From Tsuneonella troitsensis (GTDB lineage Bacteria; Pseudomonadota; Alphaproteobacteria; Sphingomonadales; Sphingomonadaceae): a DNA stretch of 64,000 bases. Shown here one piece after another: positions 44,637 through 53,298 of this stretch. The DNA is taken from the NCBI RefSeq assembly GCF_001441535.1, contig NZ_LMAU01000001.1:248001-312000 (forward strand), given 5' to 3'. Within the stretch, counting starts at the first letter, position 1, and each line of letters starts with the position of its first letter. The translations under genes were made by a program, and so were the position numbers. The notes under the pieces are model-generated. The model was given only the letters and a program-made list of their open reading frames with translations, was not told the origin of the DNA and made no database searches.

Positions 44637-45255
44637 CCTTGCCCGTCACCCCGTCGCGCACAGCTAGCGAGGCGTAGCGGTCGGCCCAGCGGGGGTCTTC
44701 ACGGCGCAGCGCGGTGGCTGAGATCGGGTCGGGATCGAAGCGCAGCCAGACGATGAGCGGCAGCGACTGCGCGCGCCTCTCCGAGAGCGCCGAGGGTGCG
44801 GCGCGGTAGCGGCGGAGCCAGGCCATCGCCGGACTCGCCATCGCCTTCGCCTCGTAACCGGGCCGCGCAAACACCGCGATCGGCACAGTGCGTGCGATCG
44901 CCCGCCAGTCCTTCCAGAGATGGAACTGCGCCAGGTTGTCCGCGCCCATGATCCACACGAAGCGCCGCCGCGGGTAGCGCCGAACGAGGGCGCGCAGGGT
45001 ATCGACCGTGAACCGGGTGCCCAGCTGGCGCTCGATCGCGGTGACGCGAATCGGACTGCGCCGTGCAGCCTCACGCGCCGAAGAAACGCGTGCGGAGAGC
45101 GACGCCATGCCTTCGGCAGGCTTGAGCGGGTTGCCCGGCGATACCAGCCACCACACTTCGCCCAGTCCCAGCCGGTCGATCGCGGCGAGGCTGATCTGTC
45201 GGTGGCCGCGGTGCGCCGGGTTGAAACTGCCCCCCAGGAGGCCGGTGGCCAGCAT
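44626..45255 (-). CDS. nadD: Nicotinate-nucleotide adenylyltransferase NadD
   Basis: A 209-residue adenylyltransferase of NAD synthesis. GLLGGSFNPAHRGHRQIS is the nucleotide-binding GSFxPxHxGH motif, and FVWIMGADNLAQFHLWKDWR is typical of NadD. The C-terminal ISATALRRED replaces the common ISSTxIR. It begins 3 bases after the stop of the aldo/keto reductase gene upstream on the minus strand, so they may share a transcript. Confidence 0.9.
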   Translation of the reverse strand: MLATGLLGGSFNPAHRGHRQISLAAIDRLGLGEVWWLVSPGNPLKPAEGMASLSARVSSAREAARRSPIRVTAIERQLGTRFTVDTLRALVRRYPRRRFVWIMGADNLAQFHLWKDWRAIARTVPIAVFARPGYEAKAMASPAMAWLRRYRAAPSALSERRAQSLPLIVWLRFDPDPISATALRREDPRWADRYASLAVRDGVTGKAIG

Positions 45256-45258
45256 CCG

Positions 45259-46314
45259 CTATTTCGGATTGCGCCGGGGAGACACCTTCTCGCCCCGGTA
45301 TCCGCCCTGAAAGCCCAGCATCCAGCCGGGGTACTCGCGCGGCAAGCGGCTGAGCTTGTCAAGCTCGTCCCACTCGCCCTGGGTGAACTCGACCTCGCAG
45401 GCGCCGATGTTGTCGGTCAGTTGATCGGCCCGCTTCGCGCCGACGATCACCGTCGATACCGCGGGCTGGTACAACAGCCACGCGAGCGCGATCTGCGCGA
45501 CGCTTGCGCCCTTGGCGTCGGCCATCGCCTTCATCGCGTCGACAAGCGAGTAGGCGCGGTCCATCTCGACCGGCGGGAAATCGAAAGCGGCGCGCCGCCC
45601 TTCGCCCGCGCTGCGGCCGTCGTCGCCGCGGGTGTACTTACCTGACAGGAGCCCGCCGGCGAGCGGCGACCAGACCATCAGGCCGACCCCTTCGCTCAGC
45701 AGCATCGGCACGACCTCGCGCTCGAGATCGCGCCCGGCGATGGTGTAGTAAGCCTGCAGCGAGGCGAACTTTTCCAGCCCCAGCCGCTCGCTGGTGCCCA
45801 GCGCCTTCATGATTTGCCAGGCGGCCCAGTTCGACACGCCGATGTAGCGCGCGCGGCCCGAGCGGACGATATCGTCGAGCGCGCGCAAGGCCTCGTCCAT
45901 CGGGGTCTGCGAATCCCAGCCGTGGATTTGGTAGAGATCGACGTGATCGAGGCCCAGCCGGTCGAGGCTGGCATCGATCTGGTGCATCAGGTGATAGCGG
46001 CTGACGCCCGCATCGTTGGGTCCTTCGCCCATCGCGCCCATCGCCTTGGTCGCGATCACGACGTCCGACCGCGGCACGCCGAGGTCCTTCAGCGCCTGGC
46101 CGACGAACCGTTCGGACTGGCCGCGGGTATAGACGTTGGCCGTGTCGATGAAGTTGATCCCGGCATCGAGTGCCTGCTTGACCATCGCGGTCGACGCGTC
46201 CTGGTCCATCCCCGCGATCTCCGCGAAACGCCCCGGATCGGTTCCGAAGGTCATCGCGCCGAGGCACAATTCCGAGACGATCAGGCCGGTCGAGCCGAGA
46301 CGATTGTAGCGCAT
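45259..46314 (-). CDS. Aldo/keto reductase
   Basis: A 351-residue TIM-barrel NADPH reductase. LGAMTFGTDPG is near the start, INFIDTANVYTRGQSE carries the catalytic Asp and Tyr, ATKAMGAMG has the Lys and YQIHGWDSQTPMDEAL has the His. VIVGAKRADQLTDNI is the NADPH-binding end. Substrate not predictable. Usually not part of the nadD block, so it may have inserted there. Confidence 0.87.
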   Translation of the reverse strand: MRYNRLGSTGLIVSELCLGAMTFGTDPGRFAEIAGMDQDASTAMVKQALDAGINFIDTANVYTRGQSERFVGQALKDLGVPRSDVVIATKAMGAMGEGPNDAGVSRYHLMHQIDASLDRLGLDHVDLYQIHGWDSQTPMDEALRALDDIVRSGRARYIGVSNWAAWQIMKALGTSERLGLEKFASLQAYYTIAGRDLEREVVPMLLSEGVGLMVWSPLAGGLLSGKYTRGDDGRSAGEGRRAAFDFPPVEMDRAYSLVDAMKAMADAKGASVAQIALAWLLYQPAVSTVIVGAKRADQLTDNIGACEVEFTQGEWDELDKLSRLPREYPGWMLGFQGGYRGEKVSPRRNPK

Positions 46315-46353
46315 GGAGAATTCCTCAGGACAGGGGACTGCGGATGGAGTGTG

Positions 46354-46530
46354 TCACAATGAACGGGGGTGCTTTTCGAAAACGCACCAGGCGAGCCCGT
46401 GTTCGACAAGCCATTGTTTAACAACTCTAAAACGTGGCGGTTTGCGTTTCGCACGTGTATCGGTTGTCACCTTAGCCGCCGCCTCGGCGTGACCAGGATC
46501 GAAACGGGAGTGCGGTAGGCAATTGGCCAT
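46354..46530 (-). CDS. Small basic hypothetical protein
   Basis: A 58-residue reading frame starting at ATG 46530 between proA and the aldo/keto reductase. It is rich in Lys, Arg and His, with KRKPPRFRVVKQWLVEHGL in the middle. No signal peptide, membrane segment or family is recognised. Coding character is weak, and it may be a chance frame. Confidence 0.3.
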   Translation of the reverse strand: MANCLPHSRFDPGHAEAAAKVTTDTRAKRKPPRFRVVKQWLVEHGLAWCVFEKHPRSL

Positions 46531-46586
46531 CGATACGACCTTGCCGCAATTTTCCGGCGTAGGAAATCGAATCCATCCCCATCCGA

Positions 46587-47858
46587 TCAACCGCGGACTT
46601 GCCCTGCTCCGTGCACGAGCCACTTGTAGGTCGTCAGCCCCTCGAGCGCGACGGGCCCGCGCGCATGGAGCCGTCCGGTGGCTATGCCGATCTCCGCCCC
46701 CAGCCCGAACTCACCACCGTCGGCGAATTGCGACGAGGCATTGTGCATCACGATCGCCGAATCGACCTCGTGCAGGAATCGTTCGGCAACGCCCGCGTCG
46801 GAGGTCACGATCGCATCGGTGTGGTGTGATCCGTGCGCGGCAATGTGCGCCAGCGCGTCGTCCGGCCCATCGACCACCGCGACCGACAGGATCGCGTCGA
46901 GGTATTCGGTATCCCAGTCTTCGCTGGTGGCAGGCACGATTCGCGGGTCGATCGCCTGCGCGCGCGCATCACCGCGCAGCTCGCATCCGGCATCGAGCAG
47001 GGCTGCGAGCAAGGCTGGCGCATCCGGGAACGCGGCGTCCAGCAGCAACGTCTCCATCGAACCGCAGATGCCCGTGCGGCGCAGCTTCGCGTCGAGCGCG
47101 ATACGGCACGCCATTTCCGGATCGGCGGCTGCGTGGACGTAGGTGTGGTTGTTGCCGTCGAGGTGCGCGAGCACCGGCACCCGCGCATCGGCCTGGACCC
47201 GCGCGACAAGGTTCTTGCCCCCGCGCGGCACGATCATGTCGATCAGGCCCGCGGCCGTAAGCATCGCGCCAACCGCCGCGCGGTCTTGCGTGGGCACGAG
47301 CTGGACCGCCGCTGCGGGAACCCCGGCGCTTTCGAGTCCGCGCACCATCGCCGCGTGGATCGCAGCATTCGAACGGACCGCTTCGCTGCCGCCGCGCAGG
47401 ATCACCGCGTTGCCGGCGCGCACGCACAGCGCTGCGGCATCCGCCGTCACGTTGGGCCGACTTTCGTAGATGATCCCGATGAGGCCTATGGGAATGCGCA
47501 CCCGTTCCATCACGAGGCCGTTGGGCCGCTCGTCGCGCGAAATCACTTCTCCCGCCGGATCGGCGAGCCTGGCGACGGCTCCAACCGCATCGGCGATTCC
47601 CGCAAGGCGATCGGGATCGAGCCGCAGCCGGTCGACCATCGCGGCGCTCAGACCTGCTGCTTCTCCCGCGGCGACATCCGCGGCGTTCGCGGACAGGATC
47701 GCGCTTTCGTCGCGGCGCAGGGCATCGGCTGCGGCCAGAAGCGCCCCCGCGCGGTCCGACGACGCCATCCGTGCAAGCGACCCTTGCGCGGAACGGCCGT
47801 CGATGGCGAGCCGCTGCACCAGCGTGGTTGCGTACGATGCCGTATCACCTTCTGCCAT
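46587..47858 (-). CDS. proA: Gamma-glutamyl phosphate reductase ProA
   Basis: A 423-residue aldehyde-dehydrogenase-fold enzyme, second step of proline synthesis. PIGLIGIIYESRPNVTADAA (123-142), the catalytic Cys265 in RTGICGSMETLL and VPRGGKNLVARV (210-221) are all canonical. It sits upstream of the nadD/rsfS block, as in many Alphaproteobacteria. proB is not in the window. Confidence 0.93.
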   Translation of the reverse strand: MAEGDTASYATTLVQRLAIDGRSAQGSLARMASSDRAGALLAAADALRRDESAILSANAADVAAGEAAGLSAAMVDRLRLDPDRLAGIADAVGAVARLADPAGEVISRDERPNGLVMERVRIPIGLIGIIYESRPNVTADAAALCVRAGNAVILRGGSEAVRSNAAIHAAMVRGLESAGVPAAAVQLVPTQDRAAVGAMLTAAGLIDMIVPRGGKNLVARVQADARVPVLAHLDGNNHTYVHAAADPEMACRIALDAKLRRTGICGSMETLLLDAAFPDAPALLAALLDAGCELRGDARAQAIDPRIVPATSEDWDTEYLDAILSVAVVDGPDDALAHIAAHGSHHTDAIVTSDAGVAERFLHEVDSAIVMHNASSQFADGGEFGLGAEIGIATGRLHARGPVALEGLTTYKWLVHGAGQVRG

Positions 47859-47991
47859 GCGGCAATCTCTAGCACCCGCGCGCCCCGCGGCCAGCGACTA
47901 AAACTAGGGACGGTGCAAACCCCCTTGCACCGATCTGGTTCCCGAATTGATTCGAAAATTTCGCAAAAGTGAACGTTTCGTCCCGGGACTC

Positions 47992-48026
47992 ACTCGATTC
48001 GCCCCGAGTCGGGCGTACTCGATTCG
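47992..48026. promoter_or_regulatory. Operator-like arrangement upstream of the M23-bactofilin operon
   Basis: Two copies of ACTCGATTCG (47992-48001 and 48017-48026) flank a short palindrome CCCGA-G-TCGGG (48003-48013). The 25-base offset is close to 2.4 helical turns, and the pattern lies 68 bases before the M23 start. A binding site is possible, but there is no known regulator with this site. Confidence 0.3.
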
Positions 48027-48093
48027 ACTCCGGGAAAACCCGCATGTAGCCGCCTTGCCGGGATAAGAACGGGACATAGGGGTCAGACCTCAC

Positions 48094-49245
48094 ATGAACA
48101 CAGTCGCCGGCGATTGGTTGAATCGCCTGCGCACCTGGTTTCCCGACCGCGAGTTGATCATGCGGTCGCAGGGACAGGTTCGCTTCATCAAGATCACAGG
48201 CAGGGTTCAGATGCTCGTCGCGGGCGCCGTCGTGACGGCTCTCGTCGCCTGGGGTCTATCGCTGGCGGTCATGGGCTGGCTGCAATACCGCGCCGCATCC
48301 GATCGCCTGTCGCTGCTCGAGCGCGAGGCGACCGTCGCCAAGTCCGAAGAGCGCGTCGGCGCCTATCGCGCGAATATCGAGGCCGTGGCCGACGATCTGG
48401 CCGCCCGCCAGGATTTCCTCGAGGAAATGACCGAGGCGCTGCCCGATGACGTGAAAGTCAGCGACACGGTGACCGATTCCACCGGCGAAGCGGCCAAGAC
48501 CGTTTCCAAGATTTCGGCGCTGATCCCGGAGGCCGCGGCCCTTGCCGCGATCGAAGCGCGCCAGCTTGCCTACGTCGAGAAGCTGACCCGCTATGCCGAT
48601 CTGCGCGCCGATCGCAGCGCACGGGCGATCCGCCAGTTTGGGCTCGATCCCAACGCCATGATGCGGGCGGCCAGCCGGGGTGCGATGGGTGGTCCGCTGG
48701 AACGGCTCGCTTCGGACAGCGACGGGTCGCTCGATCCCAGGTTCGAGCGCCTTGGCCTCAGCCTGGCGCGGATGGAAGCGCTCGATCGCAGCCTGCAGGG
48801 CATCCCGCAGTATCGTCCCGCCCGCAATTCGATGACCAGCAGCTTCGGCGCCCGTCGCGATCCGTTCACCGGCGCCACTGCGATGCACGCCGGGATCGAT
48901 TTCAGCGGTCCCACCGGGGCGCCGATCTATGCCGCCGCAAAGGGCCGGATCAGTTTCGTCGGGCAAAAGTCCGGCTATGGTAACGTGGTCGAGATCGCCC
49001 ACGGCAACGGAATGGTCACCCGCTATGCCCACATGTCGAAGTTCGCCTCGCGCGTGGGACAGGAAGTCGCCGCCGGCGACGTGATCGGCGCGATCGGATC
49101 GACCGGCCGCTCGACCGGTCCGCACCTTCACTTCGAGGTGCGAATCAACGACCGCGCGGTGAACCCGCGCCCATTCCTGGAGGCAGCCCCCCATGTTCTC
49201 AAAGAAGCCCGACGAGTACAGCCAGAGCAGCCCCCCCGTGGCTAG
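48094..49245 (+). CDS. M23-family peptidoglycan endopeptidase, membrane-anchored
   Basis: A 383-residue protein: cytoplasmic N-terminus, one transmembrane helix (about 38-62), a periplasmic coiled coil (about 68-140 and on), and a C-terminal LytM domain. Zinc ligands are intact: H265 and D269 (HAGIDFSGPTG) plus H344 and H346 (HLHFEV). It should cut peptide cross-links and, with the bactofilin whose gene it overlaps, may shape the cell locally. The pairing is known from Caulobacter and Helicobacter. Contrast with the degenerate EnvC-like protein at 39601-40809. Confidence 0.9.
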   Translation: MNTVAGDWLNRLRTWFPDRELIMRSQGQVRFIKITGRVQMLVAGAVVTALVAWGLSLAVMGWLQYRAASDRLSLLEREATVAKSEERVGAYRANIEAVADDLAARQDFLEEMTEALPDDVKVSDTVTDSTGEAAKTVSKISALIPEAAALAAIEARQLAYVEKLTRYADLRADRSARAIRQFGLDPNAMMRAASRGAMGGPLERLASDSDGSLDPRFERLGLSLARMEALDRSLQGIPQYRPARNSMTSSFGARRDPFTGATAMHAGIDFSGPTGAPIYAAAKGRISFVGQKSGYGNVVEIAHGNGMVTRYAHMSKFASRVGQEVAAGDVIGAIGSTGRSTGPHLHFEVRINDRAVNPRPFLEAAPHVLKEARRVQPEQPPRG

Positions 49246-49660
49246 ACCTTCGGCCGGCGGATCCACCTTTTCGGTCATCGGCAGCGATGTCGTCATTCGG
49301 GGCGACATCGAAGCGACGGTCGACCTCCACGTGGACGGACGGATCGAGGGCGACATCAAGTGCGCCAGCCTGGTGCAGGGCGAAGGCAGCCATGTCGAAG
49401 GCGCTATCGTCGCCGAGACCGCCCGCCTGGCAGGCAGCGTCAGCGGATCGATCACCGCGCGCGAGCTCGTCGTGCTGCGCACCGCGCGGATCAACGGCGA
49501 CGTGCACTACGACGCGCTGACTATCGAGCAGGGCGCCGAGGTCGAAGGCCGCTTCGCGCACCGCGTTCCGGGCCGGACCGCCGCCACCGCGCCAGGCGCG
49601 GCAAAGCCGGCAACTGCCTCGCTCGACGACGGCGAACCCAAGCTCACCTTGGCGAGCTGA
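49193..49660 (+). CDS. Bactofilin (polymer-forming cytoskeletal protein)
   Basis: A 155-residue protein with the bactofilin (DUF583) beta-helix core (about 25-118): STFSVIGSDVVIRGDIEATV followed by HVDGRIEGDIKC, then ETARLAGSVSGSITA. Disordered Pro/Ala-rich ends are typical. Bactofilins form filaments without nucleotide and recruit wall enzymes. The gene starts inside the end of the M23 gene, overlapping by 53 bases, so the two are co-expressed. Confidence 0.92.
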   Translation: MFSKKPDEYSQSSPPVARPSAGGSTFSVIGSDVVIRGDIEATVDLHVDGRIEGDIKCASLVQGEGSHVEGAIVAETARLAGSVSGSITARELVVLRTARINGDVHYDALTIEQGAEVEGRFAHRVPGRTAATAPGAAKPATASLDDGEPKLTLAS

Positions 49661-49727
49661 GCGGAGTAGGCTGAGCAGAGCCAGCTGAACGTTGCCAGTG
49701 GCTCCGCGCGGCCCTAATCCGCGCGGC

Positions 49728-50729
49728 ATGAGGATACTCGTCACCGGGGCAGCCGGGTTCATCGGCGCGGCCGTCAGCCAAGCCCTGGTCGCGCGCGGGG
49801 ATGCCGTCTTCGGGATCGACAACCTCAACGATTACTACCCGGTCAGCCTGAAGCATGACCGCCTTGCGCGCGTCGCGGCTGCGGCCGGGGGGCAGCGATT
49901 CGAGTTCCGCCATCTCGATTTCTCCGACGACACCGCGCTGAGCGAGGCGCTGGCCGACCAAGAAATCGACGCGATTGTCCATCTCGGCGCGCAAGCCGGG
50001 GTGCGCTATTCAATCGATCACCCGATGGCTTATGCCCGGTCCAACCTGGTGGGTCATCTGGCGCTTCTTGAGGTAGCGCGTCGGCGGCAGGTCCGGCACA
50101 TGGTCTATGCCAGTTCCAGCTCGGTCTACGGCGGCAATGCGAAACTGCCGTTTTCGGTCGCGGATCGTAGCGATCATCCGGTCTCGCTCTACGCTGCGAC
50201 CAAGCGCGCCGACGAACTGATGAGCGAATCGTACGCTCACCTTTACAGGATCCCGCTCACCGGCCTGCGGTTCTTCACCGTCTATGGACCGTGGGGACGC
50301 CCTGACATGATGCTGTGGAACTTCACCCGGCGCCTGCTCGCCGGCGAACCGCTGCCGGTGTTCAACGAAGGCGACATGTACCGCGACTTCACCTTCATCG
50401 ACGATATCGTCGGCGGAGTGCTCGCCTGCCTCGATCTCCCTCCCGAGGACGACGGCGGCGAGAAGGCCGGTGGCAGCCGCGCCCCGCACGCGCTCTACAA
50501 TATCGGCAACAACCGCTCCGAACACCTGATGAAAGTCATCGGCCTGCTCGAGGATGCGTGCGGCCGGACCGCGTCGATCGAAATGCTGCCGATGCAGCCG
50601 GGCGACGTCCACAAGACCTATGCCGACATCGATGCGCTGACCGATGCGACCGGCTATCGCCCCGGCACGTCGATCGAGACAGGGGTCCCCGCCTTCGTGC
50701 GATGGTATCGCGACTATACCCGAACCTAG
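49728..50729 (+). CDS. NAD-dependent epimerase, UDP-glucuronate 4-epimerase-like (second copy)
   Basis: A 333-residue SDR. GAAGFIGAAVSQAL is at 8-21, YAATK at Y155-K159, and RFFTVYGPWGRPDMMLWNF is the UDP-glucuronate epimerase hallmark. It is a paralogue of the gene at 34286-35299 and lies outside the glycan locus. I chose ATG 49728, where the Rossmann strand begins. An upstream in-frame start adds a Pro/Arg-rich tail. Ends with a 4-base tail-to-tail overlap with the acyl-CoA ligase gene. Confidence 0.85.
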   Translation: MRILVTGAAGFIGAAVSQALVARGDAVFGIDNLNDYYPVSLKHDRLARVAAAAGGQRFEFRHLDFSDDTALSEALADQEIDAIVHLGAQAGVRYSIDHPMAYARSNLVGHLALLEVARRRQVRHMVYASSSSVYGGNAKLPFSVADRSDHPVSLYAATKRADELMSESYAHLYRIPLTGLRFFTVYGPWGRPDMMLWNFTRRLLAGEPLPVFNEGDMYRDFTFIDDIVGGVLACLDLPPEDDGGEKAGGSRAPHALYNIGNNRSEHLMKVIGLLEDACGRTASIEMLPMQPGDVHKTYADIDALTDATGYRPGTSIETGVPAFVRWYRDYTRT

Positions 50730-52414
50730 CCCGGCAGGACCTCCGCCCGCAGCGCCTTGCGGTCGAGCTTTCCGACCATCGTCTTGGGCAGTTCCGCGCG
50801 CAGCTCGACCCCGCTGACCCGCTCGTGCTTTCCGACGCGGGCATTGAGCCACTTGGCCAATTCCTCGCCGGTGGCAGGAGGTACGTCGTCGTTGAGCGTC
50901 ACCCACGCGCGCGGCATCTCGCCGAGATAGGCGTCGGGCATACCGAGCACGAGCGCTTCCTTGACCGCGGGATGTTCCACCAGCACGGCTTCGACCTGGC
51001 TCGGGAAAACCTTGAACCCGCCCACCGCGATCATGTCCTTGATGCGGTCGACGATGGCGATGAAACCATCGGCGTCGATCTGGGCAACGTCGCCGGTGCG
51101 CAACCAGCGGGTTCCGTCGAAATCGGCAAAGGCGTCCTTTGCGGCATCGGGCCGGTTCCAGTAGCCCTGCATGATCTGCGGACCGGCGATCACGAGTTCG
51201 CCCGGCTCGCCTTGGGGCGGAGGCCTGGAAGGGTCTTCCTTGTCGAGCAGACGCACGCGCGTGTGCGGCAGCACCTGGCCGATCGTGCCCTGCTTGCGCT
51301 CGCCCTCATAGGGATTGGTCGAGACGACACCCGAGCTTTCGGTCAGGCCGTAGCCTTCGACCAGCCGCGATCCGGTGCGTTCTTCCCACGTTTCGCGCAC
51401 CGGAGCCGGCAGCGGCGCGCCCCCCGAAATGCACACCTGGAGCGAGGAGAAATCGGTCTTTGCCAGTTGTGGATGGTCGAGCAGCGCCTGGTACATCGTC
51501 GGCACGCCGGGAAATGCGGTCGCTCGCACGCGCTGCAGCGTCTTCAATGCCTGCCCCGCCTCGAACCGCGGCAGCATCGCGATGCAGCCCTTGTTCGCCA
51601 CGGTGCGGTTGAGCACACAGGTGTTGGCGAACACGTGAAACAGCGGCAGCACGCCGAGGATCACGTCGCGCTCGCCCGTACGCGGATCGATCGCCTGGAC
51701 CTGAAGCGCGTTGGAGGCGAGGTTCGCGTGAGTCAGCATCGCGCCCTTGGGCCTGCCGGTCGTCCCGCCGGTGTATTGCAGCAGGGCGAGGTCGTCGCGC
51801 GTCACGGGTGGCAGTTCTGCGCCGGGTTGGGCGAGCAGATCGTTCCAGCGCAGCACGTCCGCCCGCTGCGGGATCGGCGCCAGCGCCTTGCGCCCGAGAA
51901 CCTTGAGCGCGATCCGCTTCGGCCACGGTAGCATCGCGCCGAGCGAGCCCACCACGAGCGTTTCGAGAGCCGATCCTTCGAGCACCGCGAGCGCAGTCGG
52001 CAGCAGGCTGGCGACATCGACCGTCACCAGCAGCCGCGCGCCCGAATCCGCGACCTGAGCGGAAAGTTCGTCGACCGTGTAAAGCGGCGAAAAATTCACG
52101 ACCACCGCGCCCGCCATCATCGCGCCGTAGTAGGCGGCGGGGTAGATCGGCACGTTCGGCAGGTAGAGCCCGACGCGGTCGCCCTTGCGGATGCCGCGCG
52201 CTGCAAGGCCGGCGGCGACCCGGCGCGCATCCTGCTGCACGTGCGCGTAGTTGTAGGTGCGCCCCATGAAGTCGATCGCGGGAGCGCCGGGTGCTTCCCG
52301 TGCGGCACGATCGAGCAGGTCCGGCACGGTCAGTTCTGCGAGCGGCACATCCCAGGCACAGGGGTGCGTATACTGGCCGGGGGCGGGATGATCGGGCGCG
52401 TTATTTACATCCAT
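50726..52414 (-). CDS. Long-chain fatty acid-CoA ligase (FadD-like)
   Basis: A 562-residue adenylate-forming enzyme. The AMP-binding YTGGTTGRPKG is at 214-224, the later core GYGLTESSG in the middle, and TGDVAQIDADGFIAIVDRIK near the hinge. The C-terminal KTMVGKLDRKALR carries the catalytic lysine region. It activates fatty acids as CoA esters. Chain-length preference is not readable. It stands alone on the minus strand. Confidence 0.9.
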   Translation of the reverse strand: MDVNNAPDHPAPGQYTHPCAWDVPLAELTVPDLLDRAAREAPGAPAIDFMGRTYNYAHVQQDARRVAAGLAARGIRKGDRVGLYLPNVPIYPAAYYGAMMAGAVVVNFSPLYTVDELSAQVADSGARLLVTVDVASLLPTALAVLEGSALETLVVGSLGAMLPWPKRIALKVLGRKALAPIPQRADVLRWNDLLAQPGAELPPVTRDDLALLQYTGGTTGRPKGAMLTHANLASNALQVQAIDPRTGERDVILGVLPLFHVFANTCVLNRTVANKGCIAMLPRFEAGQALKTLQRVRATAFPGVPTMYQALLDHPQLAKTDFSSLQVCISGGAPLPAPVRETWEERTGSRLVEGYGLTESSGVVSTNPYEGERKQGTIGQVLPHTRVRLLDKEDPSRPPPQGEPGELVIAGPQIMQGYWNRPDAAKDAFADFDGTRWLRTGDVAQIDADGFIAIVDRIKDMIAVGGFKVFPSQVEAVLVEHPAVKEALVLGMPDAYLGEMPRAWVTLNDDVPPATGEELAKWLNARVGKHERVSGVELRAELPKTMVGKLDRKALRAEVLPG

Positions 52415-52505
52415 GTCAACAGGATGCGCGAACCCACGCGGTTTGACAACACGTGTTCGTCATCCCCGCCACTGCGGGAATAACGTCTGGAAGTACGCCG
52501 GGGGC

Positions 52506-53210
52506 TTAGCCTTCGCTGGCTTCCTCGGCACGCTTGTTTTCGAGCCAGACGGCTGCCTCGGCCTCCTGCGCGGCTTCGACCGCCGCCTTGGCTGCGGCGT
52601 CGCGCTCGGCGCGCAGTTCGGTGATCAGCGCCTCGCGGTCGTTGCCGAGACGGGTCTCGCGCGCAGAGGTGTCTTCTTCCAGGCCCGCCTTCTTGGCCGC
52701 CTTGGCCACCATCGCGTCCAACTCGCGCTGCGAACACAGGCCCAACGTCACCGGATCCTTCGCGTTGATGTTCTGGATGTTCCAGTGCGACCGCTCGCGA
52801 ATCGCGGTGATCGTATTGCGGGTCGTGCCGATCAGCTTCCCGATCTGCGCGTCCGAAACCTCGGGGTGGTTGCGCAGGATCCAGGCGATGCCGTCGGGCT
52901 TGTCCTGCCGCTTGGAAACCGGGGTGTAGCGCGGTCCCTTGGTGCGGCTGACCGCGATCGGCGCCTTGTGCATCTTGAGCGAGTACGTGGAGTCGGCCTG
53001 ACCCTTCTCGATCTCTTCGTTGGTCAGTTCGCCGGCATGGACCGGGTCGCGCCCGGTGTACTTCGCACCGGCGAGATCGTCGGCCATCGCCTGCACTTCG
53101 AGGATGTGAAGGCCGCAGAACTCGGCGATCTGCTCGAAAGAGAGCGCAGTGTTGTCGACCAGCCAGGTGGCGGTCGCATGCGGCATCAGCGGCTTGGGTT
53201 GGTCGGCCAT
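52506..53210 (-). CDS. trcR: TrcR family (DUF1013) cell-cycle transcriptional regulator
   Basis: A 234-residue protein almost confined to Alphaproteobacteria. The conserved N-terminal block MPHATATWLVDNTALSFEQI (from residue 9) is followed by CGLHILEVQAMADD. A helix-turn-helix-like segment, DAQIGKLIGTTRNTITAIRE, is in the centre. The C-terminal third is an Ala/Glu-rich coiled coil. I chose ATG 53210, where the conserved domain starts. Two palindromes lie just upstream of the start. Confidence 0.88.
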   Translation of the reverse strand: MADQPKPLMPHATATWLVDNTALSFEQIAEFCGLHILEVQAMADDLAGAKYTGRDPVHAGELTNEEIEKGQADSTYSLKMHKAPIAVSRTKGPRYTPVSKRQDKPDGIAWILRNHPEVSDAQIGKLIGTTRNTITAIRERSHWNIQNINAKDPVTLGLCSQRELDAMVAKAAKKAGLEEDTSARETRLGNDREALITELRAERDAAAKAAVEAAQEAEAAVWLENKRAEEASEG

Positions 53211-53234
53211 GAACGTGGGTCCTGAAAATAGAAG

Positions 53235-53256
53235 GGCCGCCCCTCGCGGGGCGGCC
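53235..53256 (-). terminator. GC-rich hairpin, possible terminator in the trcR leader
   Basis: A perfect 9-base stem GGCCGCCCC / GGGGCGGCC around a 4-base loop. On the minus strand it is followed by CTTCTATTTTC, which is moderately U-rich. It could end transcription of the small gene at 53299-53454. It is only 24 bases before the trcR ATG and could also act as an attenuator. Structure seen, function inferred. Confidence 0.55.
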
Positions 53257-53272
53257 ATGTGGGACCGATCTA

Positions 53273-53286
53273 GGCGTTCGAACGCC
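53273..53286. repeat. 14-base perfect palindrome GGCGTTCGAACGCC
   Basis: A perfect inverted repeat centred on TTCGAA, between trcR and the small upstream gene. A dimeric regulator site or part of the hairpin region are the two options. Nothing else in the window matches it to my eye. Confidence 0.4.
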
Positions 53287-53298
53287 CGAGGGCAAGCG

